Shown here: positions 59,692 to 64,000 of the stretch, piece by piece
Layout: each line of letters starts with the position of its first letter
Position numbering within the stretch: the first letter of the stretch is position 1
DNA from: Acetobacterium woodii DSM 1030
GTDB taxonomy: Bacteria; Bacillota; Clostridia; Eubacteriales; Eubacteriaceae
DNA length: 64,000 bases
Direction of reading: 5' to 3'
Assembly (NCBI RefSeq): GCF_000247605.1
Contig: NC_016894.1
Span: 2,593,732-2,657,731 of the forward strand
The notes under the pieces: model-generated
Told to the model about the DNA's origin: nothing
What the model saw: the letters and a program-made list of their open reading frames with translations, nothing else
Databases searched by the model: none
Made by a program: the position numbers and the translations under genes

Positions 59692-61218
59692 ATGTCACTT
59701 AAATCACGTGCCAGTGGTGTTCTGATGCCAATCTCTTGTCTACCCGGAGATTACGGCATTGGAACGCTGGGCAAAGACGCTCGCCGTTTCGTCGATCTCC
59801 TTCAAACCATGGGTTTTACTTATTGGCAAATATTACCGATAGGTCCTATCGACGCCTGTTTCTCACCGTATAAAAGCACCTCGGCTTTTGCGGGAAATCC
59901 GCTCCTGATTGACTTGGATATTTTAAACCAATGGGGTCTGTTAACAGCTGACGAAATAATATCCTGCAAATCTTTGGCGCCCCCTTATTCAATCGATTAT
60001 CCTAATCTCATTAACAATCGTGACACGATCTTCAAGCTTGCTTTTTCTCGCCTGACAACTGATTTTAGCAACGAAATTAATCAATATTCTCTCGCTAACC
60101 ATGATTGGTTGGCTGATTTTGCGCTGTATACGGTTCTCTGTGAACAATTTTCTGAGAACGATTGGACCAAATGGAAAAACGCCGATCTGGTAAAACACAC
60201 CCCCGCCGCTATTGCTGCCGCAATAACTGCTTATCAGGATGCGATCGATTATCAAATCTTTCTTCAATATGTTTACAATCGCCAATGGATTGACTTTAAA
60301 AATTACGCCAATTCAAAAGGTATCAAAATAATTGGTGATATGCCGATCTATATCGCCCACACCAGTGCCGACGTCTGGTGTCATCCTGAGCTTTTTCAAC
60401 TTGATGAAAACGGCATCCCGATTAATGTTGCCGGCGTACCTCCCGACTATTTTTCGGAAACTGGTCAATTGTGGGGCAACCCTTTATATCGTTGGGATGT
60501 GATGAAAAAAAATAATTATCGATGGTGGCTGCGACGTATTCAAAAATCTTTTGCCGACTTTGACACCGTTCGGATCGATCATTTCCGCGCTTTTTCCGCT
60601 TATTGGTCGGTTCCCGCAACAGCTCCAACAGCCAAAAGCGGAAACTGGATTCCCGGTCCGGCAAGGGATTTTTTTAAGCAATTGGAAAAAAGCTTTCCCG
60701 CTGCCAATATTATTGCCGAAGATTTAGGTTTTCAAGATCCCGAACTGATAAAACTTTTATCCAATACCGGCTTCCCGGGGATGCGGATTATGGAATTTGC
60801 TTTTATCGACAAGCTGAATAATATCCATCTTCCCCATAATTATACCGCCAACATGGTCGCTTATTCAGGCACGCATGACAACAATACCTTATTAGGCACA
60901 TTTTTTGAGTATTCTCCTGAACAACGACGTTATGCCTTTAACTATTGTGGTTACTGTGAAGCCTGGGAAAATCAGTGGCAAATCGGTGGCTATCAAAGCC
61001 CCTCATGTCGCGCATTTATCCGTACGCTTTTTCAAAGTGTCGCCAATCTGGTTATGCTTCCTATTCAGGATCTATGTGGTTACGGTAGTGACACCCGTAT
61101 TAACAAACCCGGAACGACTGAAAACAACTGGATTTTTCGCATGACCCGCGAAGAATTATCAAATATTGACACCGATTGGTTTAATCAATTGAATCATCTT
61201 TATCGCCGCATCGAATAA
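59692..61218 (+). CDS. malQ: 4-alpha-glucanotransferase (amylomaltase)
   Basis: MalQ (GH77) transfers alpha-1,4-glucan segments, for use of glycogen or maltodextrins. At 508 residues it has SGVLMPISCLPGDYGIGTLG, QILPIGP, VRIDHFRAF with the catalytic nucleophile Asp, IIAEDLG with the acid/base Glu, and SGTHDNNTL with the third Asp. The ATG two bases after hsp33 with GAGGG upstream is chosen; the frame opens 30 codons earlier inside hsp33 but those residues do not belong to the family. Confidence 0.96.
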   Translation: MSLKSRASGVLMPISCLPGDYGIGTLGKDARRFVDLLQTMGFTYWQILPIGPIDACFSPYKSTSAFAGNPLLIDLDILNQWGLLTADEIISCKSLAPPYSIDYPNLINNRDTIFKLAFSRLTTDFSNEINQYSLANHDWLADFALYTVLCEQFSENDWTKWKNADLVKHTPAAIAAAITAYQDAIDYQIFLQYVYNRQWIDFKNYANSKGIKIIGDMPIYIAHTSADVWCHPELFQLDENGIPINVAGVPPDYFSETGQLWGNPLYRWDVMKKNNYRWWLRRIQKSFADFDTVRIDHFRAFSAYWSVPATAPTAKSGNWIPGPARDFFKQLEKSFPAANIIAEDLGFQDPELIKLLSNTGFPGMRIMEFAFIDKLNNIHLPHNYTANMVAYSGTHDNNTLLGTFFEYSPEQRRYAFNYCGYCEAWENQWQIGGYQSPSCRAFIRTLFQSVANLVMLPIQDLCGYGSDTRINKPGTTENNWIFRMTREELSNIDTDWFNQLNHLYRRIE

Positions 61219-61293
61219 CTTGATCATTTTAAGCGACTTGTCAATCTGTCATCCAATGGCGGACTTTATCCTCTTAGTCGAGACCGTCATGAT

Positions 61294-61313
61294 TTACTAC
61301 TTTAGCGTAGTAA
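61294..61313. terminator. malQ: Possible weak terminator after malQ
   Basis: The stem TTACTAC/GTAGTAA with a six-base loop is followed by TGCGTTTT. It is the only hairpin close to the malQ end; the T tail is short, so support is modest. Confidence 0.35.
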
Positions 61314-61391
61314 TGCGTTTTCGCTCTAAATTCCAAAATTATTGTTTAATAAACAAGTGTCCGTTGTCTTCAAACATTTCTTAATATAAAC

Positions 61392-61421
61392 TTGCATTAA
61401 AACCTTAACCTTTGGTATAAT
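61392..61421 (+). promoter_or_regulatory. Promoter of the liv operon
   Basis: TTGCAT and TATAAT are separated by 18 bases, with the predicted start about 38 bases before the livK start and an AAGGAGG site following. Confidence 0.65.
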
Positions 61422-61465
61422 AGCCACAGGTAAAATTAGGAAAAAAGAAAAAGGAGGACTTTACC

Positions 61466-62638
61466 GTGAAAAAAACGCTATCTGTATTATTGTCTCTTGC
61501 CATGGTTGTTACCATGGTAGCTGGATGTTCGGGAGGAACATCATCATCATCTTCTTCAAGTGACAGTGATGTCATTAAAATTGGTGTCTTTGAACCATTA
61601 ACTGGTGCCAATGCTGCTGGTGGTGAACTGGAAGTTGAAGGTGTTAAATTAGCCAATCAATTACGTCCAGAAGTATTAGGAAAAAAAGTTGAATTAGTCG
61701 TTGCTGATAATAAATCAGATAAAGCTGAAGCAACCACTGCCGCTGCTCGTTTGATCGAAAAAGACAAAGTTGTTGCAATCTTAGGTTCTTGGGGATCTTC
61801 ACTCTCAATTGCCGCTGGTGATGTTGTCAAAACAAACAAGATTCCGGCTGTTGCGCTTTCAGCCACTAACCCACAGGTAACTGCTGGAAATGATTACTAT
61901 TTCCGTGTTTGCTTCTTAGACCCTTTCCAGGGAACCGTAATGGCTAATTATGCCTATAAAAACCTAAATGCTAAAAAAGTTGCCATTATCCAAGAAGTAT
62001 CAAACGATTACTCCGTTGGTTTAGCAAAATTCTTTACTGATTCTTTCACCAAATTAACCGGCGATCCCAACGCGATTGTTTCCACCGGAAACTATAATAC
62101 TGGCGATCAGGATTTCAACGGTATCTTAACTAACATTAAAGCAACCAACCCAGATGTTATTTTTGCACCCGGTAACTTTACCGAATCAGCATTAATTATC
62201 AAACAAGCTCGCGCACTGGGAATCACCGCACCATTTATCGGTGGTGATACCTGGGAAACAAATGAATTCATCACCGTTGGTGGTACCGATGTTGAAGGTG
62301 CAGTTATGTCAACATTCTTTGATGATACCAATCCGCTGACCGAAGCTGGTAAAACATTTGTTACCGAATATAAAAAAGCATATCCGGATCGTGAAAATAT
62401 TGCGGCTGTAACAGCGCTTGGTTATGACGGATACATGATGACACTTGATGCCATTGAACGTGCCGGTTCTACTGATCCTGTTGCTATCCGCGACGCATTA
62501 GCGCAAACAACTGACTTTGAAGGTGCTACCGGGATGATTACGATTGACGCCAATGGTGATGCAACCAAAAATGAAGCGATCATCAAAACGGTTAAAGATG
62601 GGAAATTTACTTATCAGGATTCAGTTACCATCGATTAG
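61466..62638 (+). CDS. Branched-chain amino-acid-type ABC substrate-binding lipoprotein (LivK-like)
   Basis: The 390-residue lipoprotein has signal KKTLSVLL and lipobox VAGC, followed by a Ser-rich linker (seven Ser in a row). The type I periplasmic-binding fold is visible: IKIGVFEPLTGANAAGGELEVEGVKLA, ATTAAARLIEKDKVVAILGSWGS, FRVCFLDPFQGTVMANYAYKNL and GGDTWETNEFI. Leu/Ile/Val or another amino acid is the likely ligand; Liv-type proteins also bind other amides and urea. It opens the liv operon and is followed by a stabilising hairpin. Confidence 0.9.
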   Translation: MKKTLSVLLSLAMVVTMVAGCSGGTSSSSSSSDSDVIKIGVFEPLTGANAAGGELEVEGVKLANQLRPEVLGKKVELVVADNKSDKAEATTAAARLIEKDKVVAILGSWGSSLSIAAGDVVKTNKIPAVALSATNPQVTAGNDYYFRVCFLDPFQGTVMANYAYKNLNAKKVAIIQEVSNDYSVGLAKFFTDSFTKLTGDPNAIVSTGNYNTGDQDFNGILTNIKATNPDVIFAPGNFTESALIIKQARALGITAPFIGGDTWETNEFITVGGTDVEGAVMSTFFDDTNPLTEAGKTFVTEYKKAYPDRENIAAVTALGYDGYMMTLDAIERAGSTDPVAIRDALAQTTDFEGATGMITIDANGDATKNEAIIKTVKDGKFTYQDSVTID

Positions 62639-62754
62639 TTCAGCTACACAAATTAATTTTAAAAGAAGTGTTTAAATCGCTTTCTTTTTTCAAATGCAAA
62701 GGTGCATTAACTACAATAAATATGTAATTAACATGTTACCTTCGCAACCACAAC

Positions 62755-62788
62755 ATTGAGGGTATTTGTTTAATCAGATACCCTCAAT
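62755..62788 (+). terminator. Hairpin between livK-like and livH-like genes
   Basis: The perfect 11-bp stem ATTGAGGGTAT/ATACCCTCAAT with a 12-base loop has no T run after it. It lies between the binding-protein and permease genes and may protect the 3' end of the livK message or attenuate transcription, giving more binding protein than permease. Confidence 0.55.
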
Positions 62789-62818
62789 TCAATTAAATGA
62801 TATAACGAGGTTTTAATT

Positions 62819-63724
62819 ATGGTCGTTGGAATGACAATGGAAACATTCTTGCAGCAACTTATTAATGGTTTGTCACTGGGGAGTTTATATGCTCTTATTG
62901 CCATCGGTTATACCATGGTTTATGGGATCTTAAGACTGATTAACTTTGCCCATGGTGACATCTTTATGATGGCTGCCTATTTCACATATTTTGGGATTGC
63001 AGTATTTTTTCTGCCCTGGTATGTCACTTTTATTATTACAGTCGGTTTAACAATGTTACTCGGTGTTACCATCGAACGGGTCGCCTATCGTCCGTTACGG
63101 GAAGCCCCCAAAACATCACTGTTAATTTCGGCAATCGGCGTTTCGTTTTTGCTCGAAAACGTAGCAACTTATTTGTTCTCGGGAAAGCCACAGGCATTTC
63201 CGGAATTTCCACTTTTGACAACGCCATTTTTTATTGGCGGGTTGTCAATTCAACCGGTTTCGATTGTTATTCCGATTGTTGCATTTGTCTTGATGACTGC
63301 ACTCCTTTTTATTATTAACAAAACTAAAGTCGGAATGGCTATGCGCGCCGTTGCCGTCGATTATGATACTGCCAAGCTCATGGGTATTAAGATCAATGGG
63401 GTCATTTCTTCAACCTTTGCCATCGGTTCTGCACTTGCCGCTGTTGGTGCCATTTTATGGTGTATGAAATACCCATCGGTGTTACCCCTCATGGGTGTTG
63501 TTCCCGGTTTAAAATGTTTTATCGCTGCTGTAATCGGCGGAATCGGAAATGTCAAAGGTGCCGTTCTCGGGGGCCTGATTCTCGGCTTTTCCGAAGTGCT
63601 GATGGTGGCTTTTTTCCCCGCCCTCACCGGCTATCGAGATGCCATCGCTTTTGTTATATTAATCGTTATTCTATTATTTCTTCCCAATGGACTCCTTGGT
63701 AAGAAACAAGTGGAAAAGGTTTAG
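62819..63724 (+). CDS. Branched-chain amino-acid ABC permease LivH-like
   Basis: The 301-residue membrane permease has eight helices and the LivH core: LINGLSLGSLYALIAIGYTMVYGILRLINFAHGDIF, then MRAVAVDYDTAKLMGIKINGVIS as ATPase contact loop and FIAAVIGGIGNVKGAVLGGLILG. It pairs with LivM downstream to form the channel. The start has ACGAGG upstream. Confidence 0.93.
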   Translation: MVVGMTMETFLQQLINGLSLGSLYALIAIGYTMVYGILRLINFAHGDIFMMAAYFTYFGIAVFFLPWYVTFIITVGLTMLLGVTIERVAYRPLREAPKTSLLISAIGVSFLLENVATYLFSGKPQAFPEFPLLTTPFFIGGLSIQPVSIVIPIVAFVLMTALLFIINKTKVGMAMRAVAVDYDTAKLMGIKINGVISSTFAIGSALAAVGAILWCMKYPSVLPLMGVVPGLKCFIAAVIGGIGNVKGAVLGGLILGFSEVLMVAFFPALTGYRDAIAFVILIVILLFLPNGLLGKKQVEKV

Positions 63725-63738
63725 AGGAGGTGCCAAAA

Positions 63739-64000
63739 ATGAACGAAACACAACGCAACTTAGGTACCTACTTAAAAGATCATTGGAAAACGATAGTTTT
63801 CTTAGGTATTGTATTACTCGGAATTGGTCTTGCCGATATTTTTGTCGACTCCTATCTCCGACGACTTTTAAATTTATGTGCCATCTATGTTATTGTTAGT
63901 TTGGCTATGAATCTGGTTAATGGTTTTACTGGTCAATTTTCTTTGGGCCAAGCTGGTTTTATGGCAATTGGCGCTTATACCGTCGCAGTTTTGACTGTTC
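63739..64000 (+). CDS. Branched-chain amino-acid ABC permease LivM-like, 5' part (cut by window edge)
   Basis: The frame opens at an ATG with AGAGGAGG upstream, 14 bases after livH, and runs to the window end without a stop (87 codons). It encodes MNETQRNLGTYLK, a hydrophobic helix, and the LivM signature AMNLVNGFTGQFSLGQAGFM. The rest of the gene and the livG/livF ATPases are expected just beyond the edge. Confidence 0.88.
   Translation, partial: MNETQRNLGTYLKDHWKTIVFLGIVLLGIGLADIFVDSYLRRLLNLCAIYVIVSLAMNLVNGFTGQFSLGQAGFMAIGAYTVAVLTV

Noticed and set aside
1-64000. CRISPR arrays, insertion sequences, prophage genes, rRNA
   Set aside because: I saw no regularly spaced repeats, transposase or integrase motifs, phage structural genes or rRNA segments.

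Overview
The window looks like chromosome from an Acetobacterium-like acetogen (Firmicutes, Eubacteriales). The evidence is an rnfCDGEA operon in acetogen order at the left edge, AT-rich DNA with A+T-rich intergenic regions, clean Shine-Dalgarno sites, short-form HisG with HisZ, and clostridial-type accessory genes. The genus assignment is inference from gene content and remembered protein similarity; no search was run. I see no phage, transposase, CRISPR array or rRNA. One tRNA gene (Pro, CGG) is present.

Layout. 1-3.6 kb: Rnf ion-translocating ferredoxin:NAD+ oxidoreductase genes (minus strand). 3.9-13.3 kb: housekeeping genes, all minus: marR-lon, then mutL-miaA-methionine gamma-lyase-like-DUF896-M18 aminopeptidase. 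13.6-18.3 kb: a cytoplasmic parvulin, small proteins, a lipoprotein, a HAD phosphatase and a PAS/degenerate-GGDEF sensor. 18.6-26.3 kb: a nearly complete histidine operon hisZGDCBHAFIE (plus strand), closed by a strong terminator and lacking only a recognisable histidinol-phosphatase. 26.4-27.5 kb: an orphan WecE-like sugar aminotransferase.

27.7-44.6 kb is a sulfur-oriented accessory region. It holds a taurine-type ABC importer, a CoA-disulfide-reductase/rhodanese fusion, a full-length YeeE/YedE (TsuA-like) sulfur transporter, a secreted double-rhodanese lipoprotein, a second NMT1/SsuA-type ABC importer, TusA, a LysR regulator, a second YeeE/YedE transporter split into two genes, and a small DGC-type cysteine protein. 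A GT39-like membrane glycosyltransferase and an ATP-grasp/GT2 pair are inserted among them. 44.6-48.5 kb is metal/metalloid handling: an arsR-MFS-CDF cluster, an ArsD-like protein without ArsA, and a second ArsR.

48.8-56.9 kb is the most unusual part. XdhC, then a cysteine desulfurase with a small Fe-S protein, face a five-gene minus-strand operon driven by a perfect TTGACA-17-TATAAT promoter. That operon encodes a stand-alone HdrA-N-like Fe-S protein, a two-cluster ferredoxin, a fusion of a DGC domain to a lipoyl-bearing GcvH-like domain, and two further DGC proteins. Upstream lie gshA and a separate gshF-type ATP-grasp gene (split GshF). I read the operon as a candidate lipoyl/thiol-dependent sulfur or electron relay linked to the sulfur genes around it; that function is inference.

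57-64 kb returns to ordinary genes: YbaK-type deacylase, tRNA-Pro, a 29-residue membrane peptide with rlmH, hsp33-malQ, and the start of a liv branched-chain amino-acid ABC operon that runs off the right edge.
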